Part shown: one piece after another, positions 33,760-39,106 of the stretch | Numbering within the stretch: the first letter of the stretch is position 1 | Layout: each line of letters opens with the position of its first letter | IMG/VR virus record: IMGVR_UViG_3300022929_003923 | Span: 1-39,106 of that record | Strand: one strand, 5' to 3' | DNA: 39,106 bases | From: a virus | Notes under the pieces: generated by a model | Told to the model about the DNA's origin: nothing | The model's database searches: none | Seen by the model: the letters and a program-made list of their open reading frames with translations, nothing else | Translations under genes and position numbers: made by a program

Positions 33760-34612
33760 AATTAAGTTTCCACTGTTTAATATAATTTATCACATCAAAT
33801 TTACCTTCTACAAAGGGTGTTTTACAAATAGTTTTTTCTGCTTCACCAAGACGATCAAATTCGTGTATGAATGGATGGTCAAATGCTTCAGCGATTTGTA
33901 ATATAGATTTAGGATCGCCTTTGCCTAGATGAATGTTTTTAGGTCTTTTCGCGGGTATTGTAAGAAGTAACTTTACGATACCCGCTATTGCATCACTCAC
34001 AAAAGTGAAGTCTCTTTCTTTTCTTCCGCTTCCATATATACGAAGCGGTTCTCCTTTTAACACCTGATTTTTAAAACTTCTAATCACGGTGCTGTGTTGT
34101 CCATAGTCAGCCTCTCTGGGCCCGTAGATGTTATAAAAATATAACAAGTGTGATTGTACACCCCAAAGTTTATTGTAGAGAGTTAAATTCTCCTCTGCAA
34201 TAGTTTTGCCAAATGTATATGGATTTGAATATGGTGAAGAGTGTAGCCTACTAGAAGTTTGAGCAAAATAAAGCGGACACTTATATTCTCTAGCCCACTC
34301 ACACACAGCCACAGTAGGAACAATATTATTTAAAATTGCATCTCTAGGCTCTTCCATAGAAAGTCTGACTCTAGGGGTATTAGCTAAGTGTATGATGCCA
34401 TCAACTGGCATGAGTCCGCCGTGAATTCCAACAGTATCTAGAATAACATCTTCAACCGCACAATGCATATACTGAACATACGGACTATCTACAATGTATG
34501 TTCCGTTTCTTTTATCATCAACAACGGTAACACAGCATTCAATTGTTGCCAGTGCCTCAACTAAATGTGAGCCGATAAACCCGCAGCCGCCGGTTACAAT
34601 ATAATGATTCAT
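33740..34612 (-). CDS. NAD-dependent epimerase/dehydratase
   Basis: A 290-residue protein with the ATG at 34612, one base after the SleB stop; the frame is open upstream but that part lies inside the SleB gene. TGGCGFIG (residues 7-14) is the NAD-binding loop of extended SDRs. The catalytic Y132-x-x-x-K136 is in NPYTFGKTIAEE, with S/T at 119-121. YNIYGPRE is the sugar-nucleotide-binding motif and YGSGRKERDFTFVSDAIAGI is the usual NDP-sugar C-terminal segment. It probably converts a nucleotide sugar, for example by 4-epimerisation, 4,6-dehydration or decarboxylation. It lies upstream of gp33 in the same operon. Family firm, substrate unknown. Confidence 0.85.
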   Translation of the reverse strand: MNHYIVTGGCGFIGSHLVEALATIECCVTVVDDKRNGTYIVDSPYVQYMHCAVEDVILDTVGIHGGLMPVDGIIHLANTPRVRLSMEEPRDAILNNIVPTVAVCEWAREYKCPLYFAQTSSRLHSSPYSNPYTFGKTIAEENLTLYNKLWGVQSHLLYFYNIYGPREADYGQHSTVIRSFKNQVLKGEPLRIYGSGRKERDFTFVSDAIAGIVKLLLTIPAKRPKNIHLGKGDPKSILQIAEAFDHPFIHEFDRLGEAEKTICKTPFVEGKFDVINYIKQWKLNYAQTSS

Positions 34613-34613
34613 T

Positions 34614-35189
34614 TCAATAATCTTTATAAAAAATGTGTGTGTCCGCAACACCCACCATTGTCATTTGACTAGACCAAGCAGGAGAAACATAATTTGCATG
34701 ATAGTGTGTTGCACCATCTGTGCTATCTATTTGTTCATTATACATGTATTCAGCAAGAGTGTAAATATCTTTATATGCATTATGGTCATATACTTTATCG
34801 GGTTTTCCATCACAGTACCAACTAAATTGACATTTATTTCTTACAGGAACATCTTTGTTGTGATTTTCTTTCCACCACCTTGAATATTTTGCTTGATGTA
34901 CAACTTCACATATAGTGTTAGGGAATTTATTGGATTTTACTCTGTTCAGAGTAACACTTGCAACCGCGGTTTGACCTGTAATGCTCTCACTTCTAGCCTC
35001 AAAATAAATATTTCTTGCTAAACAGATTATTTCACTTTCCAGAGCAATAGGGTTTGATTCAACGATTACAACAGGAGTTAGTTCTAATTCAACTTCAATT
35101 GTCTTAACATCATTAGGTTCCTTTTCAAACAAACTGGTGCCTGCTATCAACCCTAATGTTAAAGTTAGTATGTATGAAATAATTCTCAT
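34614..35189 (-). CDS. SleB-type cell-wall hydrolase with N-terminal membrane anchor
   Basis: A 191-residue protein with an AGGAGG ribosome site right before the ATG at 35189. The first 20 residues (MRIISYILTLTLGLIAGTSL) form a signal/anchor segment. From residue 50 the Hydrolase_2/SleB domain follows: CLARNIYFEARSESITGQTAVASVTLNRVK (E64 is the likely catalytic Glu, in the EAR-x-E motif), NTICEVVHQ, and QFSWYCDGKPD. These enzymes cleave peptidoglycan glycan strands. It probably acts as the phage endolysin after secretion across the inner membrane, which suits a tail spike that lacks a lysozyme domain. It is the start of the operon that continues with epimerase and gp33. Confidence 0.8.
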   Translation of the reverse strand: MRIISYILTLTLGLIAGTSLFEKEPNDVKTIEVELELTPVVIVESNPIALESEIICLARNIYFEARSESITGQTAVASVTLNRVKSNKFPNTICEVVHQAKYSRWWKENHNKDVPVRNKCQFSWYCDGKPDKVYDHNAYKDIYTLAEYMYNEQIDSTDGATHYHANYVSPAWSSQMTMVGVADTHIFYKDY

Positions 35190-35217
35190 AAAACCTCCTT
35201 AGTTTAAGAGGCCCGTT

Positions 35218-35234
35218 AAGGTGGTGCCCATACC
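35218..35234 (-). repeat. 17-nt repeat copy A: GGTATGGG..CCACCTT
   Basis: Minus-strand GGTATGGGCACCACCTT. It recurs with two changes (TT for CA) at 35527-35543, in the terminal hairpin of the tmRNA coding piece. This copy lies in the leader of the SleB gene. The meaning is unclear: it could be a remnant of duplication or a shared structural/regulatory element. Confidence 0.55.
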
Positions 35235-35245
35235 TTTAAAACTAC

Positions 35246-35476
35246 TTAGTGTTTACCACCAGAATTACTTACAAAAGAATTCATTTGGTTACATAACCGC
35301 TGAGTATCCTCAAAAGTAGGATATTCGGGTAAGGTAGGATACTCAATCGACTCACCGGCATCTTTCAATGCCATGTATTTGTCTATGAGTTGTTCTTTCT
35401 TTGCGTGATACTCTTCTACGAGCATTAACTTTGCTTCCATAAGCATGTTGAATCTTAGTTCATATGGATTTGACAT
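35246..35476 (-). CDS. Small conserved protein of unknown function
   Basis: A 76-residue protein; the ATG at 35476 has an AAGGAGA site, while the open frame extends ten codons further with no better start. MSNPYELRFNMLMEAKLMLVEEYHAKKEQLIDKYMALKDAGESIEYPTLPEYPTFEDTQRLCNQMNSF (in pieces) is a helical protein ending in His-rich NSGGKH. I recognise this N-terminus (NPYELRFNMLxEAKxML) as a small protein widespread in T4-like marine phages without known function; it may bind nucleic acid or protein. It lies between the tmRNA and the SleB gene and is probably on the same strand unit, though the tmRNA terminator stands between. Confidence 0.6.
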   Translation of the reverse strand: MSNPYELRFNMLMEAKLMLVEEYHAKKEQLIDKYMALKDAGESIEYPTLPEYPTFEDTQRLCNQMNSFVSNSGGKH

Positions 35477-35504
35477 AACTATCTCCTTGTGTGTGTTGTG
35501 TGTC

Positions 35505-35540
35505 AAAAATGGGTCCGTTTGATAACAAGGTGGAACCCAT
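35505..35540 (-). terminator. Hairpin and U-run ending the tmRNA coding piece
   Basis: On the minus strand ATGGGT-T-CC (35540-35532) pairs with GGACCCAT (35516-35509), leaving one bulged T, with a loop of about 15 nt and then TTTTT (35509-35505). It reads as an intrinsic terminator that also gives the 3' end of the coding piece. Confidence 0.65.
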
Positions 35541-35543
35541 ACC
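35527..35543 (-). repeat. 17-nt repeat copy B within the tmRNA 3' hairpin
   Basis: Minus-strand GGTATGGGTTCCACCTT, 15 of 17 identical to copy A at 35218-35234. It spans the 5' arm and loop of the tmRNA terminator hairpin. Confidence 0.55.
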
Positions 35544-35553
35544 CCGTCTAACC

Positions 35554-35586
35554 TTAAGCGGCTAGAGCGTATGCCTCATCGTTGGC
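35554..35586 (-). other. tmRNA tag reading frame ANDEAYALAA
   Basis: Codons GCC AAC GAT GAG GCA TAC GCT CTA GCC GCT TAA. The bases just before the resume GCC are TAATAACT, close to the AGTAACT of the E. coli tmRNA. The tag differs from the E. coli ANDENYALAA at one residue (Ala for Asn) and keeps the LAA end that ClpXP-type proteases recognise. Confidence 0.9.
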
Positions 35587-35662
35587 AGTTATTACATGGC
35601 ACTTTGCCAGTCAATCAGTCTCCACTTGTCCTATACAATCGCAGTCGAACCTGTTCAGCCCC

Positions 35663-35745
35663 ATCATAAACGAACTCTTAAATTTAGGAGTCTATCTCTA
35701 AATACAACCCAACACTAGACCCATGTAAGATTGCGAGTTCGTTTA
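35663..35745 (-). other. tmRNA intervening segment with 11-bp inverted repeat
   Basis: After CCA at 35746 comes TAAACGAACTC (35745-35735); its complement GAGTTCGTTTA (35677-35667) precedes TGAT and the mature 5' G at 35662. The 57-nt loop between them is excised. The stem extends the acceptor stem of the precursor, with ACCA opposite TGAT as an internal loop, a form that RNase P and other tRNA-processing enzymes could cut. Confidence 0.8.
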
Positions 35746-35817
35746 TGGTGGAGCTGGGGGGAATCGCACCCCCGTCCTACAATCTTTCAGTCCGCTTCAT
35801 CAACTGATACAGTATAT

Positions 35818-35846
35818 ATATTAACTCATGTGCAGGCATTTGTCAA
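35818..35846 (-). promoter_or_regulatory. Sigma-70-like promoter for the tmRNA
   Basis: Minus-strand TTGACA (35846-35841), exact -35, spacing of 17 nt, then TAATAT (35823-35818), a 4/6 match to TATAAT. Transcription would start near 35811, just before the acceptor piece. The -35 overlaps the stop codon of the upstream radical SAM gene. It is the only strong host-type promoter I notice here, implying expression by unmodified host polymerase early in infection. Confidence 0.65.
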
Positions 35847-36871
35847 CCACATCCTGCACAGTTTTGGTAACATACATCCATATCCCATTTGAGTACTTCA
35901 TCAAGTATACCCGTGTTCATTATTTCTTCAGGTGTGTGATGTAATAGGCTGTTAAAGTTCCTATCTAACCCTCGCTCTACATAAAAGCGTCTAATCCAAT
36001 CATTCATTTGTCCTATCTTGTATCCTAAATCAACTTCATTAGGAATGAAACAACAGGGCCAAAGTTTTTTATCAGCAGAGAGATATATGTTGTGTAAATG
36101 ATTTTCTTTGTTGATTGCATGGCATTTTATCTTACCTTCTTTTTTGACTAACATGTCTTCCCACAAAGACATATCTTTAGAAGCGACAGAGGGATTATGA
36201 AACCAATTACCTAAATCATCAGATTCATTGATGCCTATAGGAACTCCTGGAGCTGGTTCTAATCTGTACCCGCCGTCTGATACAATCAGGTCTTTAAATA
36301 CAAATCTTTCTGAGTTTCTATGTTTGAATTCTTTAAACCCATACTCCTCTGACATTTTTTTAGCCGCGGCAAGTTGATTATAATTATGACGAAATAGTGT
36401 CATATACCATATCGCTTTACCGCCTGCTTCAATATAGGCTTTAGCATTTTTCAAAACAACATCAAGCCGTGTTTTTCTTCTATACATTTCGTGGCTTTTT
36501 TGGTCAATACCTTCTATGGCGAATTCTACAGATACATTTTTTTGTGTGCCTAGCCATGACCAAAAAGTTCTGTGCAAGCCGGCTCCGTTTGTGCTTATGA
36601 GGGTATGGATATGTTTATCCGTCAAAACCTTAATAAATTCTTTTGGTTGTGAATGCATCACTATATCCCCATAGTTGCCGTTAATATGTGTGGCAACAAT
36701 ATTACTGCACCAAGGAGAATTTACAAAATTTCTTAATTCTTCCGCTGACCACTGATCTATTACAAGATGCGGATCCGTCTCAAGTGTAGTATCGTATGTT
36801 CTAGGACACTGTGGACATCTGGCATTACACTCAGAAGTGGGTTCTATCGTTAAAAAGTTTGGCTTTTTCAT
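35843..36871 (-). CDS. Radical SAM protein (second), SPASM-like C-terminus
   Basis: A 342-residue protein with an ATG at 36871 overlapping the exonuclease stop (ATGA). ECNARCPQCPRT has the CxxxCxxC cluster (C15, C19, C22), and LISTNGAGL is the SAM-binding strand. HAINKENHLHNIYLSADKKLWPCCFIP and the terminal DMDVCYQNCAGCG provide auxiliary-cluster cysteines, as in SPASM/twitch proteins. It is similar in plan to the radical SAM at 31794-32879 but diverged; the shared start, xxIExTxxCNxxCPxCPRT, suggests a common family. Such enzymes cross-link or modify peptides or cofactors. It immediately precedes the tmRNA in reading direction. Confidence 0.82.
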   Translation of the reverse strand: MKKPNFLTIEPTSECNARCPQCPRTYDTTLETDPHLVIDQWSAEELRNFVNSPWCSNIVATHINGNYGDIVMHSQPKEFIKVLTDKHIHTLISTNGAGLHRTFWSWLGTQKNVSVEFAIEGIDQKSHEMYRRKTRLDVVLKNAKAYIEAGGKAIWYMTLFRHNYNQLAAAKKMSEEYGFKEFKHRNSERFVFKDLIVSDGGYRLEPAPGVPIGINESDDLGNWFHNPSVASKDMSLWEDMLVKKEGKIKCHAINKENHLHNIYLSADKKLWPCCFIPNEVDLGYKIGQMNDWIRRFYVERGLDRNFNSLLHHTPEEIMNTGILDEVLKWDMDVCYQNCAGCG

Positions 36872-37527
36872 TTGTGGTCACCTTCATACAAGTCTCTTGC
36901 ATGTAACAAATGATGCACATAGTTATCTCTTCTGTCAATAAAGATTTGAGGCTCTTCATCTTCTACTGCAATAAGAATGACAGACCTGTTAATAGGGGTT
37001 CCTGTTCTTTCTTCATACATGATAGAATATGCAGCCGCTTGTGCAAAGTAGTTATCAATCCATTCTTTCTTTTTAGGTTTTCTAGATGTTTTAAAATCTA
37101 TGATGGAGAGTTTACCATCAAACTCTGCAATACAATCTACTCTTCCCGCTAGTCTCAGGTGGTCGCTGTACAAAGCAATCTCCTGCGCATGAATATTATC
37201 TATTCGGGAAAGGACTGGTTTAAACGAATTCCACATAGCTAAATCCAGCATAGAAAGTTTGCTGATATCAACTTCTTCATTGTCTATATAATTTTCGCAC
37301 AAAAGGTGAATTTTTGTGCCGCGGGTAGATGCTTGGCGACTGATCTTATTGGCTTCTTCTTCACCAACTCTCTTTCGCCATTGCATAATAGAATCTCTGG
37401 TTTGGTAACCCAAAACAGTAGTTACAGAGGGGTAGGCCGCTCCAGACTCAGTAAAGTATTTTCTACTGCCATCTGGAGCGGTTTTGTCACTCGCAAAGTC
37501 TTTCAGTTCTTTTACATGTTTAAACAT
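36868..37527 (-). CDS. PD-(D/E)XK exonuclease, MGME1/RecB-like
   Basis: A 219-residue protein. The core is present: RGTKIHLLCENYI near residues 70-81, then LRLAGRVDCIAEFDGKLSIIDFKTSRKP with D131 in the GRVD motif and D144-x-K146, followed by FAQAAAYSIMYEE carrying the Q163-x-x-x-Y167 motif. This combination marks the RecB/Cas4/MGME1 branch of PD-(D/E)XK nucleases and occurs in T4-like marine phages. It probably degrades or processes DNA ends in replication, recombination or host DNA turnover. N-terminal SYPSVTTVLG-like strands (AAYPSVTTVLGYQT) are shared with mitochondrial MGME1. It is coupled to the second radical SAM by an ATGA overlap. Confidence 0.82.
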   Translation of the reverse strand: MFKHVKELKDFASDKTAPDGSRKYFTESGAAYPSVTTVLGYQTRDSIMQWRKRVGEEEANKISRQASTRGTKIHLLCENYIDNEEVDISKLSMLDLAMWNSFKPVLSRIDNIHAQEIALYSDHLRLAGRVDCIAEFDGKLSIIDFKTSRKPKKKEWIDNYFAQAAAYSIMYEERTGTPINRSVILIAVEDEEPQIFIDRRDNYVHHLLHARDLYEGDHK

Positions 37528-37569
37528 AATATAATTATACTACACCTAAGTTAAAATATCAAGTATATA

Positions 37570-38328
37570 TCAAGAGTATTGGTCTTCATATTGCATTCTA
37601 GCCAACAAATATTCCTTTACAATGTCAGACCTGACGATATCATCAATACCAAACTCAATTATGTTGAAGGATTTCATCATGTCTGCAATGACCATAAATT
37701 TCTGTAGACCTGACATATCGTTTCTATTTTTGTACAGATCAGACTGCCTAAAATCTCCGCAGAAAATTACCTTACTGTCAGTACCAATTCTGGTCATGAT
37801 AGAATTGAGTTCCATATCATTCATATTCTGACATTCATCTACTAATACAATTGCGTTATCAAGGGTTATTCCTCTTACAAAGGATGTAATCATCCACTGT
37901 AAAGACTTACCTTCTTGCAATCGATGAAACGGGTTTTGTTTGCCGGGAAAAAGATCCTCAACCATACTTATATATGGTTGCATATAAACTTCAGTTTTTT
38001 CTGCTTGGTCTCCAGGAAGGTGACCGATATCTCGGGAAGGGACTGCTGACCTACATATGATTACTTTTCTGTAGGGGTTTCCGGGGTCAAGCACTTCTTC
38101 TAGTGCTTTATATAGTGCGATGTATGTCTTTCCGGTGCCTGCCGCACCGTGTAGTAAAAATGCTGATCCCTTTTTATACTGCTGAAAGAAAATAGACTGC
38201 ATTTCTGTCATAGGGTCAATTACTACTAAATCATCAATTCTAAGTTTGCATCCTCCGCTTTTTTTGTTAATGTTTGCTGGTTGTGAGTCATCGTGTACAA
38301 TCTGAAGATTCGACTTCCGCTTAGGCAT
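37570..38328 (-). CDS. phoH: PhoH-like P-loop ATPase
   Basis: A 252-residue protein with an AAAAGGG site ahead of the ATG at 38328. The Walker A GAAGTGKT is at residues 61-68 and the Walker B VLVDECQN at 161-168, followed by a sensor-like region TRIGTDSKVIFCGDFRQSDL. This is the PhoH ATPase/helicase-like domain, which is very common in marine myoviruses and may act in RNA or phosphate-stress metabolism; its biochemical role in phage is unsettled. It lies between the exonuclease and a small unknown gene. No Pho box is obvious. Confidence 0.92.
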   Translation of the reverse strand: MPKRKSNLQIVHDDSQPANINKKSGGCKLRIDDLVVIDPMTEMQSIFFQQYKKGSAFLLHGAAGTGKTYIALYKALEEVLDPGNPYRKVIICRSAVPSRDIGHLPGDQAEKTEVYMQPYISMVEDLFPGKQNPFHRLQEGKSLQWMITSFVRGITLDNAIVLVDECQNMNDMELNSIMTRIGTDSKVIFCGDFRQSDLYKNRNDMSGLQKFMVIADMMKSFNIIEFGIDDIVRSDIVKEYLLARMQYEDQYS

Positions 38329-38376
38329 TAGGTACCCTTTTGGTTAGTTGTGGTTAATGGAAAGATGTGATTGGTA

Positions 38377-38673
38377 CTAAGACAGTTTCTCCTTTGGTGA
38401 GTGAATTGGTTCGATACTTGCTATTATCTTATTTATAACTCTCTTTGCTTCATCCGACAATAATCCGCTACGATATCCTCTCTCTAAACTAAGCAAGACA
38501 TACTCAGAAGATAAAGTTCTAAGTGAGTTCATGCTTACTTTATAGGTAACATCACCCCAGATATTCACGCAGAAAAGAGCCATCTCAACCTCTTGTTCAG
38601 TATAGAGATTGATCTTAAAGCCATTTGTAGCAGTCCTAATATACTGCTTTGGAAAATTTACAATGTTATTCAT
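38377..38673 (-). CDS. Small conserved protein of unknown function
   Basis: A 98-residue protein with the ATG at 38673. Sequence MNNIVNFPKQYIRTATNGFKINLYTEQEVEMALFCVNIWGDVTYKVSMNSLRTLSSEYVLLSLERGYRSGLLSDEAKRVINKI (in pieces) is mixed alpha/beta with a helical C-terminal half. I see no family motif. An AATAAATA box (38679-38686) precedes it. It sits between PhoH and a carbamoyltransferase, so it is probably a T4-like marine phage accessory gene. Real gene judged from a clean frame and spacing; function unknown. Confidence 0.5.
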   Translation of the reverse strand: MNNIVNFPKQYIRTATNGFKINLYTEQEVEMALFCVNIWGDVTYKVSMNSLRTLSSEYVLLSLERGYRSGLLSDEAKRVINKIIASIEPIHSPKEKLS

Positions 38674-38678
38674 AGCTA

Positions 38679-38686
38679 TATTTATT
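38679..38686 (-). promoter_or_regulatory. Candidate late promoter box AATAAATA
   Basis: Minus-strand AATAAATA followed by TAGCTATG, six to thirteen bases ahead of the start at 38673 and overlapping the end of the carbamoyltransferase gene (38688). One mismatch from TATAAATA. Confidence 0.35.
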
Positions 38687-38687
38687 T

Positions 38688-39106
38688 CTAAAATACTTTC
38701 ACTCTGTATCTATCTTCAAATTGTTTAGCATCTGTCTTGTTATTTACTATTGGCTTACCCTTAATGTTGAGGCTTGTATTCAATAGCATAGGACAGCCGG
38801 TGTGCTTTTTCCATAGCCTCAGGAGCTCATACAAGCCCCTGTGTTGCTCTTTCGTTACTGTCTGCACTCTGCTAGTCCCGTCGATGTGTACAATGGCAGG
38901 GAAGTCCTCTGGCTGCTTGCAGGTCACAATGTATTGCATATACGGCGACTCAAAATCACGGTCTACATTAAAAAATTTGTGTGCATCCTCTTGCAATATA
39001 ACGGGTGCAAACGGTCTAAACTCTTGTCGTTTCTTTATCCTATTTACTACATCTTTCATTTGTTGACCACGAGGGTCAGCAAGAAGACTACGATTGCCCA
39101 ATGCTC
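38688..39106 (-). CDS. NodU-type carbamoyltransferase, C-terminal part (5' end outside window)
   Basis: The frame runs off the right edge; the visible 139 residues read ALGNRSLLADPRGQQMKDVVNRIKKRQEFRPFAPVILQEDAHKFF (in pieces), the signature end of the NodU/CmcH family: ALGNRSILADPR, then KxRExFRPFAPxI. Members transfer a carbamoyl group to sugars or antibiotics. The further PAIVHIDGTSRVQTVT and CPMLLNTSLNIKGKPIV match the C-terminal (YrdC-like ATP/carbamoyl) domain. Together with the glycosyltransferases and FkbM at the other edge, it suggests modification of a surface glycan. Family confident. Confidence 0.85.
   Translation of the reverse strand, partial: ALGNRSLLADPRGQQMKDVVNRIKKRQEFRPFAPVILQEDAHKFFNVDRDFESPYMQYIVTCKQPEDFPAIVHIDGTSRVQTVTKEQHRGLYELLRLWKKHTGCPMLLNTSLNIKGKPIVNNKTDAKQFEDRYRVKVF

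Larger units (their letters stand above)
35505..35811 (-). ncRNA. ssrA: Permuted (two-piece) tmRNA
   Basis: Both ends of a tmRNA are present in permuted order. The acceptor piece comes first: a T-arm GGGGG-TGCGATT-CCCCC, then CAGCTCC, A and CCA (ending 35746). An intervening segment follows (35663-35745). Then comes the 5' end GGGGCTG (35662-35656), a GGTTCGACTG D-loop, a 5-bp hairpin TGGCA/TGCCA (35597-35609), and the resume codon and tag reading A-N-D-E-A-Y-A-L-A-A-stop (35586-35554). The seven acceptor pairs all form and include G3.U (35660 with 35752), the alanine identity element. A sigma-70-like promoter lies just upstream and a terminator at the end. tmRNA with SmpB frees stalled ribosomes and tags products for proteolysis. 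No SmpB gene is in the window, so the host protein is presumably used. Confidence 0.93.

Noticed and set aside
35246-35506. A longer start for the small protein, ten codons upstream of the chosen ATG
   Set aside because: The AAGGAGA site lies in front of the ATG at 35476, and the longer start would fall in the tmRNA terminator's U-run region.
35597-35760. A tRNA-like T-arm and CCA end that could be read as a tRNA gene
   Set aside because: No anticodon arm lies upstream in the right place; the 5' acceptor half GGGGCTG lies downstream in permuted order and is followed by a resume codon and tag, so tmRNA explains it.
1-39106. CRISPR arrays, insertion sequences and att sites
   Set aside because: No regularly spaced direct repeats of CRISPR type, no transposase, no integrase, and no IS-like inverted ends were seen; repeats found are coding or structural-RNA related.

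Overview
The window is a stretch of a T4-like (Tevenvirinae-related) marine myovirus genome. The evidence is a near-complete T4-type baseplate and tail gene set (gp48, gp53, gp27, gp5, gp25, gp6, gp7, gp8, gp4, gp26, gp51, tape measure), the replication/late-transcription trio gp32, gp59 and gp33, and PhoH. These come with the accessory genes typical of phages of picocyanobacteria and SAR11: a 2OG-Fe(II) oxygenase, FkbM, glycosyltransferases, radical SAM enzymes, a NodU-type carbamoyltransferase and a SleB hydrolase. The DNA is AT-rich, genes are packed tightly with many TAATG/ATGA junctions, and T4 late-promoter boxes (TATAAATA) recur. No photosynthesis gene is present. A permuted (two-piece) tmRNA gene fits a host from a lineage that itself has two-piece tmRNA, such as alphaproteobacteria or marine Synechococcus/Prochlorococcus. 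The sequence alone does not settle which; a SAR11-type host is my preferred guess.

Layout. 1-3295: sugar and small-molecule modification genes (FkbM end, two GT-A-like glycosyltransferases, a methyltransferase-like protein, a 2OG oxygenase, an unknown). 3330-5580: fibre/adhesin genes, including one ending in a long period-4 xY(T/A/S)G repeat. 5583-25343, all on the minus strand: baseplate block read from gp48 down to gp8 and a 2190-residue DUF4815-type protein. 25388-30197, plus strand: gp4, an unknown, a tube-like protein, gp26, gp51 and the tape measure, ending at a strong hairpin. 30248-39106, minus strand: gp32, gp59, radical SAM, SDR, gp33, epimerase, SleB hydrolase, a small conserved protein, tmRNA, a second radical SAM, a PD-(D/E)XK exonuclease, PhoH, a small protein and the end of a carbamoyltransferase.

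How it works together. gp33 and the TATAAATA boxes indicate T4-style late transcription of the structural block. Several boxes sit inside gene ends, and two are spaced so that transcription would begin at the A of the start codon. The sugar/radical SAM genes are interleaved with gp33 and gp59, which suggests a modification pathway co-transcribed with replication genes. The most striking element is the tmRNA at about 35505-35811. It has its own sigma-70-like promoter, an acceptor piece placed before the coding piece, a G3.U alanine identity pair, a hairpin just upstream of the resume codon, tag ANDEAYALAA, and a terminator. This is a phage-borne trans-translation RNA that could rescue ribosomes or mark proteins for degradation during infection.
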